Source of the DNA: Pseudomonadota bacterium
Lineage (GTDB): Bacteria; Pseudomonadota; Alphaproteobacteria; Acetobacterales; Acetobacteraceae
Assembly (NCBI GenBank): GCA_019351895.1
Contig: JABBOH010000008.1
Span: 62,001 to 126,000, forward strand
DNA length: 64,000 nucleotides
Direction of reading: 5' to 3'
The position numbers and the translations under genes were made by a program. Positions 45,455 through 54,213 of the stretch are shown piece by piece (within the stretch, counting starts at the first letter, position 1; each line of letters begins with the position of its first letter). The notes under the pieces are model-generated. The model ran no database searches, had not been told where the DNA came from, and saw only the letters and a program-made list of their open reading frames with translations.

Positions 45455-45458
<4 letters not shown>

Positions 45459-46432
45459 ACAAGAAAGACCTCGGCCTCCTCATCCTGATCCTCGCGGTCG
45501 GGACGGTCGTCGCCATTCTCAACCCGCGCTTTCTGCTACCGGTCAATCTCGCGAATACCTCGAACCTCGTGGGGCTGTTCGGCCTCTCCGCGATCGGGCA
45601 GGCTTTCGTCATCATCACCGGCGGCATCGAACTGTCGGTGGGCTCGGTGATCGCGCTGATCGGCGTGCTGTTCATCGACCTCGTCGCGACCGAGGGCGTG
45701 CCCTGGCCGATCGCCTTCGTGCTCATGGTGATCCTCGGCGTGTTGATCGGGCTCGCGCACGGGCTGCTGATCACCAAGCTGAAGCTGCAGCCTTTCATCG
45801 TGACGCTCTGCGGCCTGCTCGTCTATCGCGGCGTGGCCCGCTTCTACACGCAGGACGCGACCGTCGGCTTCAGCTTCGGGCAGACCTTTCCGGCGCTCAA
45901 CTGGCTGACGGTCGGCCAGACCTTCGGCGTGCCGCATTCCTTCATCGTCATGCTCATCGTCGCGATCATCATGTGGGTGGTGCTGCATCGGTCGGTGTTC
46001 GGCCGCTATCTGTTCGCCGTCGGCAAGAACGAGGAGGCGGCGCGCTTCTCCGGCATCCGCACGGACCGGATCATCATCCGCGCCTATATCATCTGTCAGG
46101 TGTTGACGGTCATTTCGGCGATCTACTTCGCGATGTACACGCAGTCGATCTCGCCCGCGTCACAGGGCAACTTCTACGAACTCTACGCGATCGCGGCGGC
46201 GGTTCTCGGCGGCTTCTCGCTGCGCGGCGGCGAGGGCTCGATCGTCGGCGTGGTGCTCGGCGTGGTGCTGCTGCAGGAGCTGCAGAATCTTGTGAACCTG
46301 CTGGGCATCCCATCGTCGCTCAATTTCGCGGTGATGGGCGGCGTGATCCTCATCGGCGTCACGGTCGATCAGCAATGGGGCCGGTTCCGCCTGCGCCGCG
46401 CGGGCGAAGCCGCGCGGGTCGTCGCGCCCTGA
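45455..46432 (+). CDS. Sugar ABC transporter permease (CUT2 family)
   Basis: 325 residues from MNKKDLGLLILILAVG, ~9-10 transmembrane helices. It contains FVIITGGIELSVGSVIALIGVL, LQPFIVTLCGLLVYRGVARF and AVLGGFSLRGGEGSIVGVVLGV, the three conserved RbsC-type blocks. It completes a binding protein-ATPase-permease operon. It converges on the glycosyltransferase gene, 3 bases apart. Confidence 0.92.
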
Positions 46433-46435
46433 GGG

Positions 46436-47203
46436 TCAGGGCGCCTTCGGCTTCAAACTCTTGCTGAATTTCTGCGGGTCCATGCCGAGCCTGTTGCGCA
46501 GGATTTCGAACTCGTCGCGGCTTCTGCCCTTCATATAGGTCAGGCGGTCTCGCCAGCCGAGCGACTTCCTCGCCAAACGCGAATCGCCGATCGATGAGGG
46601 CACGCCGCGCTCGATCACGTGAAACGGGAAGATCGCCAGATCCGGCAGGCCATGTTCCCAGTAACGGTCGAGAAGAACGTCGATCCCGGAGTCGACGTCC
46701 CGGGCTCTCCTGACGAGGATCTCCGCTCCCATGCGGGTCAGCAGGTATGCTTGCAGCCCATGCGCGAAGCCCGTGATACGGACAAGGTGATGGTATGGCG
46801 TGAGGTAGGGCGTGGAGACATACTTCCAGCGAAACGGCAACTTTGTGAACAGTCGCAGGAAGTGAATATTCTGGCTGGAAAAATCGATGGACCGAAGCCG
46901 CGATATGAAAAGCCAGTCGACGGCGACATCGTCTTCGAAGACAAGCAATTGCGAGAAGGATGATTCGAGAAACCATTGCCACAGGTGATAATGGCTCGAA
47001 TAGCATCCAAGTTCTCCGGGCGCCAAAAGCCGGCCGCTTCTCTTCAAGGCTTTCTGCGGATCATAGTGCAGATCGCCGCTCAGGACGGTGTGGGCATCGA
47101 AAAACGAAAAACTGCCCTCGGGGAAGATCTTCGCGACCTCCGAGCGGCGCGCGGCGGCCTCGACAAGACTGACCACCCGCACTGCAGTTGAGTTTTCCAG
47201 CAT
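46436..47203 (-). CDS. Glycosyltransferase family 25 protein
   Basis: 255 residues with GGAG 6 bases before the ATG. VVSLVEAAARRSEVAKIFP, GELGCYSSHYHLWQWFLES, LLVFEDDVAVD and ITGFAHGLQAYLLTRMGAE follow the GT25 pattern (LPS galactosyl/glucosyltransferases such as LgtB/LpsA), including the EDD motif. The product is probably a surface glycan. Base composition is visibly lower in GC than the neighbours, and codons such as tca, aaa and ttt are more frequent, which suggests horizontal acquisition. No other glycan genes are adjacent. Confidence 0.85.
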   Translation of the reverse strand: MLENSTAVRVVSLVEAAARRSEVAKIFPEGSFSFFDAHTVLSGDLHYDPQKALKRSGRLLAPGELGCYSSHYHLWQWFLESSFSQLLVFEDDVAVDWLFISRLRSIDFSSQNIHFLRLFTKLPFRWKYVSTPYLTPYHHLVRITGFAHGLQAYLLTRMGAEILVRRARDVDSGIDVLLDRYWEHGLPDLAIFPFHVIERGVPSSIGDSRLARKSLGWRDRLTYMKGRSRDEFEILRNRLGMDPQKFSKSLKPKAP

Positions 47204-47307
47204 CGCATGCTCCGCGTGATCCGCATCTGGCCTGCGGCCAGAAGCGTGTAGGAGAGCTTCAGCAACTTTGCAAACTGCGCGCGTTACTCACGGAACGGCG
47301 AGACTTC

Positions 47308-47325
47308 CTTACAGAATGCTTACAG
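47308..47325 (-). promoter_or_regulatory. Direct repeats upstream of the glycosyltransferase gene
   Basis: On the minus strand CTGTAAG-CATT-CTGTAAG, an 11-base period, about 105 bases before the start. A related TGTAAGGAAG copy recurs at 47362-47371. The spacing matches sites of OmpR/PhoB-type response regulators, and the heptamer shares 5 of 7 bases with the PHO-box half CTGTCAT. This is a candidate only. Confidence 0.4.
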
Positions 47326-47435
47326 GATTCTGATAAGGCCAAGTAATCGCGTTTCGATACACTTCCTTACATTTTGCATCAAACGCGCGCTGCGGGACCT
47401 GACGCGAAGCTCGCGCCCGATCGGGAGGGGCGGCT

Positions 47436-47978
47436 TTAACTCCGCCACACGCAGATGCGGGCTGCGCCGAAGCGCCGCTCCGCGAGCAGCGCCGCCTCGG
47501 TCGGCGCGGGGTCGGCCGCCGCGACCTCCGCCACGATGAGCGCGCCGGGCGCGATCCACCCGGCGCGGCCAAGCGCCGCAAGCGCCGCCGGCACCAGACC
47601 CTGTCCGTAGGGGGGATCGAGGAAGACCAAGCCGCAGGGCTCGCCCGGCGGAGGCTTGCGCGCATCTGCGGCCACGACCCGGCACATCTGGGCCGCGCCG
47701 CAGACCGCGATGTTCGCCCGCAAAGCCGCGAGCGCCGGACGCCCGCTCTCGATGAAGGCGGCCCGCGCCGCGCCGCGCGACAGCGCCTCCAGCCCAAGCG
47801 CGCCGGTGCCCGCGAAAACGTCCAGCACGGCGGCGTCGCGCACGGCATCCTCGGCCCAGGGCGCATGCATCAGCATGTCGAACAGCGCCTGCCGGGCGCG
47901 GTCGGCGGTAGGCCGCGTTTCGGTCCCTTCCGGTGCCGCCAGCCGCCGGCCACGATAGCGCCCGGCGATGATCCTCAC
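47436..47978 (-). CDS. rsmD: 16S rRNA (guanine966-N2)-methyltransferase
   Basis: 180 residues. RIIAGRYRGRRLAAPEGTETRPTADR at the N-terminus, a SAM motif in LDVFAGTGALGLEALSRGA and the catalytic FLDPPYGQG identify RsmD. It methylates G966 of 16S rRNA on assembled 30S particles. Its ATG overlaps the rluB stop by 4 bases; it is the last gene of a four-gene minus-strand run. Confidence 0.94.
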   Translation of the reverse strand: MRIIAGRYRGRRLAAPEGTETRPTADRARQALFDMLMHAPWAEDAVRDAAVLDVFAGTGALGLEALSRGAARAAFIESGRPALAALRANIAVCGAAQMCRVVAADARKPPPGEPCGLVFLDPPYGQGLVPAALAALGRAGWIAPGALIVAEVAAADPAPTEAALLAERRFGAARICVWRS

Positions 47979-48760
47979 GACCGGCCGGTGGGCTTTCCGG
48001 CTGCTGCGGGCGCGGGCTTCGGCATCTGGTCCCGCAGCGTCCTCGGCGGCACTTCCTCGACCGACCCCTTGGTCAGCAGCCCCAACTGGAACGGCCCATA
48101 GGCGATGCGGATGAGCCGGGAGGTCGCGAGGCCCAGATGCGCCATGACGCGGCGGATCTCGCGGTTGCGCCCCTCCCGCAGGCCGACCGAGAGCCAGGAA
48201 TTGTCGCCCTTGCGGCTGTCGAGCCCAGCGTCGATCGGGCCGTAGCGCTCGCCGTCGATGGTGATGCCGTGCGCCAGGGCCGCGAGCGCCTTCTCGTCGA
48301 CGAAGCCGTTCACCCTCACCCGGTAGCGGCGCAGCCAGCCGGTCTCCGGGCGTTCCAGCAGCCGCGCGAGCGCCCCGTCATTGGTCAGCAGCAGCAGCCC
48401 CTCGCTGTTGAGGTCGAGCCGCCCGACGCTGATCAGCCGCGGCAGGCCGGGGGGCAATTTCTCGAACACCGTCGGCCGCCCCTCGGGGTCCTTGTGCGTC
48501 GTCATGAGGCCCGGCGGCTTGTGGTAGCGGAACAGCCGCGTGCGCGCCGGCGCGTCCACGACGCGGCCATCCACCTGCACCATGTCGCCGTCCGCGACGA
48601 AACTCGCCGGATGATCGAGCACCCGGCCGTTGAGCTTGATGCGCCCGTCCGCGATCATCTTCTCGACATCGCGGCGGCTCGCGACGCCTGCGCGCGCCGC
48701 CCATTTGGCGATGCGCTCGCCGCGCGCGCCTTCGGCTTCGTCCTCGGCGTCCTCGGTCAC
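47975..48760 (-). CDS. rluB: 23S rRNA pseudouridine synthase (RluB/RsuA family)
   Basis: 261 residues from a GTG overlapping the stop of the gene upstream (GTGA, 48757-48760). An S4 RNA-binding domain (ERIAKWAARAGVASRRDVEKMIADGRI) is followed by the catalytic SVGRLDLNSEGLLLLTNDG and GRNREIRRVMAHLG. It converts a uridine of 23S rRNA to pseudouridine. The S4-domain class and neighbour rsmD favour RluB over RluE or RsuA. Confidence 0.9.
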   Translation of the reverse strand: MTEDAEDEAEGARGERIAKWAARAGVASRRDVEKMIADGRIKLNGRVLDHPASFVADGDMVQVDGRVVDAPARTRLFRYHKPPGLMTTHKDPEGRPTVFEKLPPGLPRLISVGRLDLNSEGLLLLTNDGALARLLERPETGWLRRYRVRVNGFVDEKALAALAHGITIDGERYGPIDAGLDSRKGDNSWLSVGLREGRNREIRRVMAHLGLATSRLIRIAYGPFQLGLLTKGSVEEVPPRTLRDQMPKPAPAAAGKPTGRS

Positions 48761-49470
48761 CGGCAGGCCTCGACCAGCGCCCGGAAGATCAGCGCGTCGC
48801 CCGGATCGGTGTGGAACTCCGGGTGCCACTGCACGCCGAGGCAGAAGCGGTAGCGCGGGTCCTCGATGCCCTCGACCACGCCGTCGGGCGCCAAGGCATT
48901 GACGACGACGCCTGGGCCCGCATCGCGCACCGCCTGATGATGCGAGGTGTTGACCATCATGCCGGTCGCCCCGGAGATGCGGGCGAGCAGGGACCCCGGC
49001 GTGACCGCCACGGGGTGGCCCGGCTCGTCATGCCGCGTCTTCTGCTCATGGGCGAGGTGGCCAGGAACGCTGTCCGGGATGTGCTGGATCAGCGTGCCGC
49101 CGAGGGCGACCGCCATCAGCTGCTCGCCGCCGCAGATGCCGAGCACCGGCATGTCGCGGGCGAGCGCGCCGCGCAGCAGCGCCAACTCCGCCGCCGTGCG
49201 GCCTTCCTTCAGCACGACAGTCTCGTGCCGGCTTCCCGCGCCGTACATCGCGGGGTCGATGTCGAAGGCGCCGCCGGTGACGATGAGCGCGTCGAGCCGG
49301 TCGAGCCAATCCTCCGCCAGCCCCGAATCATGCGGCAGGGCGATCGGCAGGCCGCCGGCCGCCGCGACCGCTCCGGCATAGTTCTGACGCAGCGCATACC
49401 AGGGATAGCGGGACCAGCCGCCCGGCTCCTCGCTATCGAGCGTGATGCCGATCAGCGGGCGGCTGCTCAC
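48757..49470 (-). CDS. Class I glutamine amidotransferase-like hydrolase (PuuD-like)
   Basis: 237 residues from a GTG overlapping the preceding gene by 4 bases. The nucleophile is in LGICGGEQLMAVALGG and the His-Glu pair in GVQWHPEFHT. IGITLDSEEPGGWSRYPWYALRQNYAGAV and NTSHHQAV are typical of the gamma-glutamyl-gamma-aminobutyrate hydrolase family, which releases GABA in putrescine breakdown. Other peptidase C26 roles are possible. It sits in a translation-linked run with rluB and rsmD. Confidence 0.83.
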   Translation of the reverse strand: MSSRPLIGITLDSEEPGGWSRYPWYALRQNYAGAVAAAGGLPIALPHDSGLAEDWLDRLDALIVTGGAFDIDPAMYGAGSRHETVVLKEGRTAAELALLRGALARDMPVLGICGGEQLMAVALGGTLIQHIPDSVPGHLAHEQKTRHDEPGHPVAVTPGSLLARISGATGMMVNTSHHQAVRDAGPGVVVNALAPDGVVEGIEDPRYRFCLGVQWHPEFHTDPGDALIFRALVEACR

Positions 49471-49859
49471 GCGCCGAACTCCGCGAGGGCCGCTTCGACC
49501 TGGGCATAGGCAGAGGCCACCTCCGGCGTGCTGGGGGCGAGGGTCGCGATGCGCTCGGCCGCGTCCGATCCCGGCGCGATCAGCCCGCGCAGCCGGGCGA
49601 CAAAGGGGGCGAGGGCGGCGGCATCGGGCAACTCGCCCTGGTCGCCGGCCTCGTCGACGGCCACGATGAAGTCGCTGAAGGCGCGGAGCCAGCCGAAGCG
49701 CGGGTCGTCCATGACAGCGCCGAGCAGCTTGTAGGGGTTGCCGTCGAGCCCTGTCTCCCGCGCCTGGGCATGGAGCAGCGCGCGGTGGAGGTCCATGACA
49801 GCGAGGGAGAGCGGCCGCTGGATGGTGCTGGGGGCGGGTTTGTCGGGTCGTGTTGCCAT
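49467..49859 (-). CDS. Conserved hypothetical protein
   Basis: 130 residues from MATRPDKPAPSTIQ. It is mainly helical by composition, with LAVMDLHRALLHAQARETG, NPYKLLGAVMDDPRFGWLRAFSDFIVAVDE and a C-terminal LAPSTPEVASAYAQVEAALAEF. No motif or family is recognised. It is the first gene of the run toward rsmD and overlaps the amidotransferase by 4 bases (49467-49470), so it may work with or regulate those products. Confidence 0.75.
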   Translation of the reverse strand: MATRPDKPAPSTIQRPLSLAVMDLHRALLHAQARETGLDGNPYKLLGAVMDDPRFGWLRAFSDFIVAVDEAGDQGELPDAAALAPFVARLRGLIAPGSDAAERIATLAPSTPEVASAYAQVEAALAEFGA

Positions 49860-49966
49860 GGGAGGCAGATGGCATGAGAGCGGGGGCGCAGTCCACTTGT
49901 TGCTCCAGGGGGTGGCCCACTCGTGACGCCACTGGACCCCTGGCCGGGCAAGGGGCATGAAGCCGC

Positions 49967-50407
49967 ATGACCCCGATGGAGATCGCTCTGGAGCAAGCCC
50001 GTGCCGCCGCGGCCCGGGGCGAGGTGCCGGTGGGCGCCGTTGTGCTGGACGCCGCGGGGGTGGTGCTGGCGGCTGCCGGCAACCGGACGGAAGGCGATTG
50101 CGATGCGAGCGCGCATGCCGAGTTGTTGGCCCTGCGGGCGGCGGGGGCGGCGCGGGGTTCGCCCCGGCTGCCGGACTGCACGCTGGTCGTGACGCTGGAG
50201 CCTTGCCCAATGTGCGCCGCGGCGATAAGTGCCTTCCGGGTCGCGAAGCTCGTCTTCGGCGCCTACGACCCGAAGGGCGGCGGGGTGGAGCACGGCGCGC
50301 GCGTTTTCGCGGCGGGTTCCTGCCATCACCGGCCGGAGGTTATCGGCGGAGTGCGCGAGGCGGAGTGCGTGGAGTTGCTGCGGAGGTTCTTTCAGGCGAG
50401 ACGGTGA
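49967..50407 (+). CDS. tadA: tRNA-specific adenosine deaminase
   Basis: 146 residues. Zinc ligands and the catalytic Glu are present: His50-Ala-Glu52 (SAHAELLAL) and Cys80/Cys83 (LEPCPMCAAA). The GAYDPKGGGVEHG segment is TadA-specific. It makes inosine at the wobble position of tRNA-Arg(ACG). It is divergent from the rluB run, a neighbourhood common in alphaproteobacteria. Confidence 0.93.
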   Translation: MTPMEIALEQARAAAARGEVPVGAVVLDAAGVVLAAAGNRTEGDCDASAHAELLALRAAGAARGSPRLPDCTLVVTLEPCPMCAAAISAFRVAKLVFGAYDPKGGGVEHGARVFAAGSCHHRPEVIGGVREAECVELLRRFFQARR

Positions 50408-50488
50408 GGTGGCCCCGACCGTCTTCTGAACATATTGCACGATCAAGACCCCTCGCGCTTGAGCGTCAGGGCTTTGGGAGGAATTTGA

Positions 50489-51136
50489 GTGCCGAGGAAT
50501 CTGCGTCGGGGCTTTTGCCTGATCGCGTTGCTGAGTCTCGCTACCTGTACAACACCCCAGCCCGTGAAGCAGGCTGCGTTCGTGCCGCCGCCACCGACAA
50601 AGCCCACGGATCGGTCGCCGATCTGCGGGCATCCGGAGGAGGTCAAAGCCTTCAACATTCTCGGGCTGCAGACGCAGCTCATGCAGGTCGCGCTGACCTG
50701 CGGGGGAGAGGAGAAGTACGACGTCTTCGTCCGGAAGTTCCAGCCGCAGCTTGCGGCGCAACGGACGATCCTCAAGAGCTTCTTCACGCGCGCTTACGGC
50801 AGCCGCCGTGCCCAGAGTTCACTCGACGAGTATGTGACGCAGCTCGCCGACGCGGAGTCGGACCATAATCTGGCGTCGGGCGATCAGTTCTGCCACCTGA
50901 GCGAGCCGGTGCTGGACCAGTCGACGGAGCTTTCGTCGGACGATGATCTCACGAAGTTTCTGGCGAAGGTTCCGGTGCAGCAGGCGCTGGACGTGGAGAC
51001 CTGCGGCACGCCTGGAGCGCCTTCGGAGACCGTGCACGCGGCGGCGGTCAGGCACTACGAGAAACATTACGAGAAGCACTACACGAAACACTACGAGAAG
51101 CACTACACGAAGCAGCATCACAGCGAGAAGAAGTGA
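50489..51136 (+). CDS. Hypothetical lipoprotein with HY(E/T)K repeat tail
   Basis: 215 residues from a GTG with GGGAGG about 7 bases upstream. A signal peptide ends in LATC, an imperfect lipobox (Cys20). The middle contains four further cysteines (SPICGH, ALTCGGEE, QFCHLSE, VETCGTP) that could form disulfides in the periplasm. Residues 189-208 are five tandem His-Tyr-Glu/Thr-Lys units, followed by QHHSEKK. No family is recognised. The His-rich tail might bind metal, which is speculation. Confidence 0.72.
   Translation: MPRNLRRGFCLIALLSLATCTTPQPVKQAAFVPPPPTKPTDRSPICGHPEEVKAFNILGLQTQLMQVALTCGGEEKYDVFVRKFQPQLAAQRTILKSFFTRAYGSRRAQSSLDEYVTQLADAESDHNLASGDQFCHLSEPVLDQSTELSSDDDLTKFLAKVPVQQALDVETCGTPGAPSETVHAAAVRHYEKHYEKHYTKHYEKHYTKQHHSEKK
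51053..51112 (+). repeat. 12-bp tandem repeat encoding HY(E/T)K
   Basis: Five in-frame 12-bp units of the type cactacgagaag at the 3' end of the lipoprotein gene, varying at the Glu/Thr codon and in wobble bases (cac/cat, aaa/aag). The silent variation shows the repeat is not newly expanded. Confidence 0.9.
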
Positions 51137-51195
51137 TAGGAAGGCGACCGCCGTCGCGGTAGTCCAGGCTGCGGCCGGCGACGGGGTTCGGGGGG

Positions 51196-52227
51196 CTATC
51201 GACCCTCGAACCCCATCAGCACGTTGACCGCGTTGATGCCGATCTCCGCGACGGCGTAACCGCCTTCCATCACGAACAGCGTCGGCAGCCCAAGCCGCGC
51301 GATGCGCGCGCCCATTCGGGTGAAGTGCTCGTGGTCGAGCTTGAACTGCGAGATCGGGTCGTTCCTGTAGGTGTCGACGCCGAGCGACACGATCAGGACA
51401 TCGGCGCCGTAGTCGGCGACGCGGCGGCAGCCGGTCTCCAGCGCCTCGGCCCAGGTCGGCCATTCCGTGCCCCAGGGCAAGGGCAGGTTGAGGTTGAAGC
51501 CTTCCCCCACGCCCGTGCCGGGCTCGTCCGCGAAGCCCAGCAGATAGGGATATTCCTGATCCGGCGTCGCGTGGATGTTGACCAGCAGCACGTCGTCGCG
51601 CGCGTAGAAGATCTGCTGCGTGCCGTTGCCGTGGTGATAGTCGACATCGAGGATCGCGACGCGCGCAGCGCCGCCGTCCAATAGCGACTGCGCGGCGATC
51701 GCCGCATTGTTGAGGAAGCAATACCCGCCGTAGTGGTCCGAGCCCGCGTGATGCCCGGGCGGGCGGCAGAGCGAGAAGACCGAGCGCGCGCCGCAGGATA
51801 TGGCCTTGGCACCGCTGAGCGCCACCTCGGCGGCACTCCGGATGGCGCGCCAGCTCGTGCTCGTGACGGGCGTTCCGGCGTCGAAGCAGAAATAGGCGAG
51901 GCGGCCTTCCAGCGTCTCGGGCACGCGGTCCTGCCGCATGCCGCGCGTGGCGAACGTGAAGGGAAATGCCGCGCCCGGCCGCCCGAGCGCCGCCCATTCC
52001 GCCGCCGCCGTTTGCAGAAGGGCGACCATGCGCGGGTCGTGGATGCGAAGGATCGCGTCGAGCGGGAAGGCTTCCGGCGGCCACACCGCGCCGAGGTCGA
52101 CCTCATGGACGCGGTTCAGGATGATCTCGGCGCGCTCGGGCTTCTCGAAGGCGGGCACGAACTCCCCGGAGTTTAGCTCTCCGGGGCTTTCGTGCAGCGC
52201 GTGGTCAGGGCTGAAGATCGTGTCCAT
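51196..52227 (-). CDS. Histone-deacetylase-family protein, probable acetylpolyamine amidohydrolase
   Basis: 343 residues. The deacetylase core is intact: catalytic His159-His160 (CRPPGHHAG), zinc ligands Asp196 and His198 (LDVDYHHGNGTQQ), a third Asp in VSLGVDTYRNDP and the Tyr in EGGYAVAEIG. Bacterial members remove acetyl groups from acetylated polyamines. Its position as the last gene of a putrescine/spermidine importer operon supports this; acetylated protein or other amide substrates remain possible. Confidence 0.87.
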   Translation of the reverse strand: MDTIFSPDHALHESPGELNSGEFVPAFEKPERAEIILNRVHEVDLGAVWPPEAFPLDAILRIHDPRMVALLQTAAAEWAALGRPGAAFPFTFATRGMRQDRVPETLEGRLAYFCFDAGTPVTSTSWRAIRSAAEVALSGAKAISCGARSVFSLCRPPGHHAGSDHYGGYCFLNNAAIAAQSLLDGGAARVAILDVDYHHGNGTQQIFYARDDVLLVNIHATPDQEYPYLLGFADEPGTGVGEGFNLNLPLPWGTEWPTWAEALETGCRRVADYGADVLIVSLGVDTYRNDPISQFKLDHEHFTRMGARIARLGLPTLFVMEGGYAVAEIGINAVNVLMGFEGR

Positions 52228-52263
52228 GTCGTTCCCCCAGCGATTGCCGAGGGGAACTGTCGG

Positions 52264-53316
52264 TCATTTCCGAAGAAGGGTCCAGATACGGTCGAAGTCC
52301 TTGGTGGCTTTCGCGTTGCACCCCGGCGAGAAGACGATCTTGTAGTCGGCCGGCGGGTTGAACTCCGGCGCCGAGGCCAAGGCCGGCTGCAGATACTTGT
52401 TCGATCCCGCAACAGCGTTCTGATACCCGGCGAAGTTGCTCTCGATGGCCGCATTCTCGGGGTCCATCATGAAGTTGATGAACTTCTTGGCGTTCGCCAC
52501 GTCGGGCGCGCCGACCGGGATCGCGAGATTGTCCATCCAGCCGACGCCGCCTTCCTTCGCGAACACATAGCGCAGGCTGTGCTTCGCCATGCGCGCGCGC
52601 TCGGCATCGCCGGACCACTGCTCGCTCATCGTGACCTCGCCCGAGGTGAGGCGGTCGATGATGCCGTCCGAGTTGTAGAGCTTCACGAAGGGCTTCTGCG
52701 CCTCGAGCAAAGCGAGCGTCGCCTTCAGCTGGTCGGGATCGGTGTCGCAGAGCGGATAGCCCTGGTAGAGCAGCGCCAGATTGATGACCTCGCTCGGCGA
52801 GCCGAACATGCCGACCTGCCCCTTGAAGACGGAGGGCGGTTTGAACAGCGTGCCGAGGCTGTCGACAGGCTGCGGATAGACCTTGGTGTCGTAGGTGAAG
52901 GATGTCGTACCCCACTGCCACGGCACGGTGTACTCCGCCGTCGGGTCCCAGTCGCGCTTCTGCCAGCGCGGCTCGAGGTTCTTGAAGTTCGGCATCTGCG
53001 AGGCGTCGACCTTCTCCAGCAGGTTCTGGTTGACGAAGATCTTCACGAAGTCGTCCGAGACGACCACGAGATCATAGCCGGTGGTGCCGGCCTTCAGCTT
53101 GGCGAGCAGCGTCTCGTTGGAATCGTAGGTATCGAGCGTGACCTTGATGCCGGTCTCCTTGGTGAACTTCTTGAGGAGTTCGGGTGAGGTGTAATCGGTC
53201 CAGTTGAAGATATGCAGCACGCCTGCATCGGCGGCCTGGGCCGGCTGGGCCAGCGGTAGCGCCGCCAGCAGGCCCGCGGTCAGGCCGCAGGCGAGCAGAA
53301 GGTTCTGGGCTTTCAT
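52264..53316 (-). CDS. potF: Polyamine ABC transporter substrate-binding protein (PotF/PotD-like)
   Basis: 350 residues with a signal peptide ending at AQPAQA-ADAG. LHIFNWTDYTSPELLKKFTKETG and YDSNETLLAKLKAGTTGYDLVVVSDDFV are the standard polyamine-binding protein start, and the Trp/Asp-rich pocket segments (VPWQWGTTSFTYD; GWMDNLAIPVGAPD) are kept. The 36-base gap to the amidohydrolase gene suggests cotranscription. It unusually lies after the permeases in this operon. Confidence 0.9.
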   Translation of the reverse strand: MKAQNLLLACGLTAGLLAALPLAQPAQAADAGVLHIFNWTDYTSPELLKKFTKETGIKVTLDTYDSNETLLAKLKAGTTGYDLVVVSDDFVKIFVNQNLLEKVDASQMPNFKNLEPRWQKRDWDPTAEYTVPWQWGTTSFTYDTKVYPQPVDSLGTLFKPPSVFKGQVGMFGSPSEVINLALLYQGYPLCDTDPDQLKATLALLEAQKPFVKLYNSDGIIDRLTSGEVTMSEQWSGDAERARMAKHSLRYVFAKEGGVGWMDNLAIPVGAPDVANAKKFINFMMDPENAAIESNFAGYQNAVAGSNKYLQPALASAPEFNPPADYKIVFSPGCNAKATKDFDRIWTLLRK

Positions 53317-53343
53317 GGGCTAGCTTCCTCCTCGGGATTGAAC

Positions 53344-54213
53344 TCAGTTGGTCGTGGCGGCGACGGTGCCCCCGGCGGCGGCACCGGCTTCGTTCGGCCG
53401 GCTGATCAGGAAGGCGACCAGGGCGAGGGCTGCGGAAATCACGAGCAGAATGGCGGAGATGGCGTTCACCTCCGGCGTCACGCCCAGGCGCATCATGCCG
53501 TAGACATAGACGGGCAGGGTGGTGCTGCCCGCGCTGCTGACCATGAAGCTGATGAGGAAGTCGTCGAGCGAGGTGACGAAGGCGAGGATCGAGCCCGCCA
53601 TGATGCCGGGCACCATGAGCGGCAGCGTGATGCGCAGGAAGATGCGCCACTCGTCGCCGTAGAGGTCGCGCGCCGCGTCCTCGTAGCCGGTGCCGATGGC
53701 GCGCAGCCGTGCCTGGATCGGCAGCATCGCGAAGGGGATGCAGAAGACCGTGTGCGCGATGACGAGGTTCAGCACGCCGTAATGAAAGCCGATCGAGGAG
53801 AAGAAGATGAGCGTCGTGATCGCGGTGACGATTTCCGGCACCACGAGCGGCATCATCACGAGGCCCATGGCCGATGTCTCGCCACGGAAACTCCCGCCCC
53901 GTTCGAAGCCGAGCGCCGCCGCGATCGCGATCATGGTGGAGCAGATCGTCGCCATCACGCCCACGATGACGCTGATATAGGCCGCGTGCCGGATGTCCCC
54001 GTTATGGGCGACGCGGACGAACCAGTGCAGGCTGAAGCCGGTCCAGACCGTGACGAAATGATTGGCGTTGAACGAAAACACCACCAGAACGACGAGTGGG
54101 ACATAGAGAAACAGCATGATCAGCGCGGTGAAGAAGCCGAAGCCCGGATTGTGCCGCCAGTCGAAGGGGCGGATGCGCCGGCCACCCGCGCGCCCCTGCA
54201 CGGCGGCGCTCAT
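53344..54213 (-). CDS. potI: Polyamine ABC transporter permease (PotI-like)
   Basis: 289 residues, six transmembrane helices. It has the EAA loop IPIQARLRAIGTGYEDAARDLYGDEW and GSILAFVTSLDDFLISFM, which are the diagnostic segments of PotC/PotI permeases. Its start overlaps the PotH stop by 4 bases (54210-54213). Confidence 0.9.
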   Translation of the reverse strand: MSAAVQGRAGGRRIRPFDWRHNPGFGFFTALIMLFLYVPLVVLVVFSFNANHFVTVWTGFSLHWFVRVAHNGDIRHAAYISVIVGVMATICSTMIAIAAALGFERGGSFRGETSAMGLVMMPLVVPEIVTAITTLIFFSSIGFHYGVLNLVIAHTVFCIPFAMLPIQARLRAIGTGYEDAARDLYGDEWRIFLRITLPLMVPGIMAGSILAFVTSLDDFLISFMVSSAGSTTLPVYVYGMMRLGVTPEVNAISAILLVISAALALVAFLISRPNEAGAAAGGTVAATTN

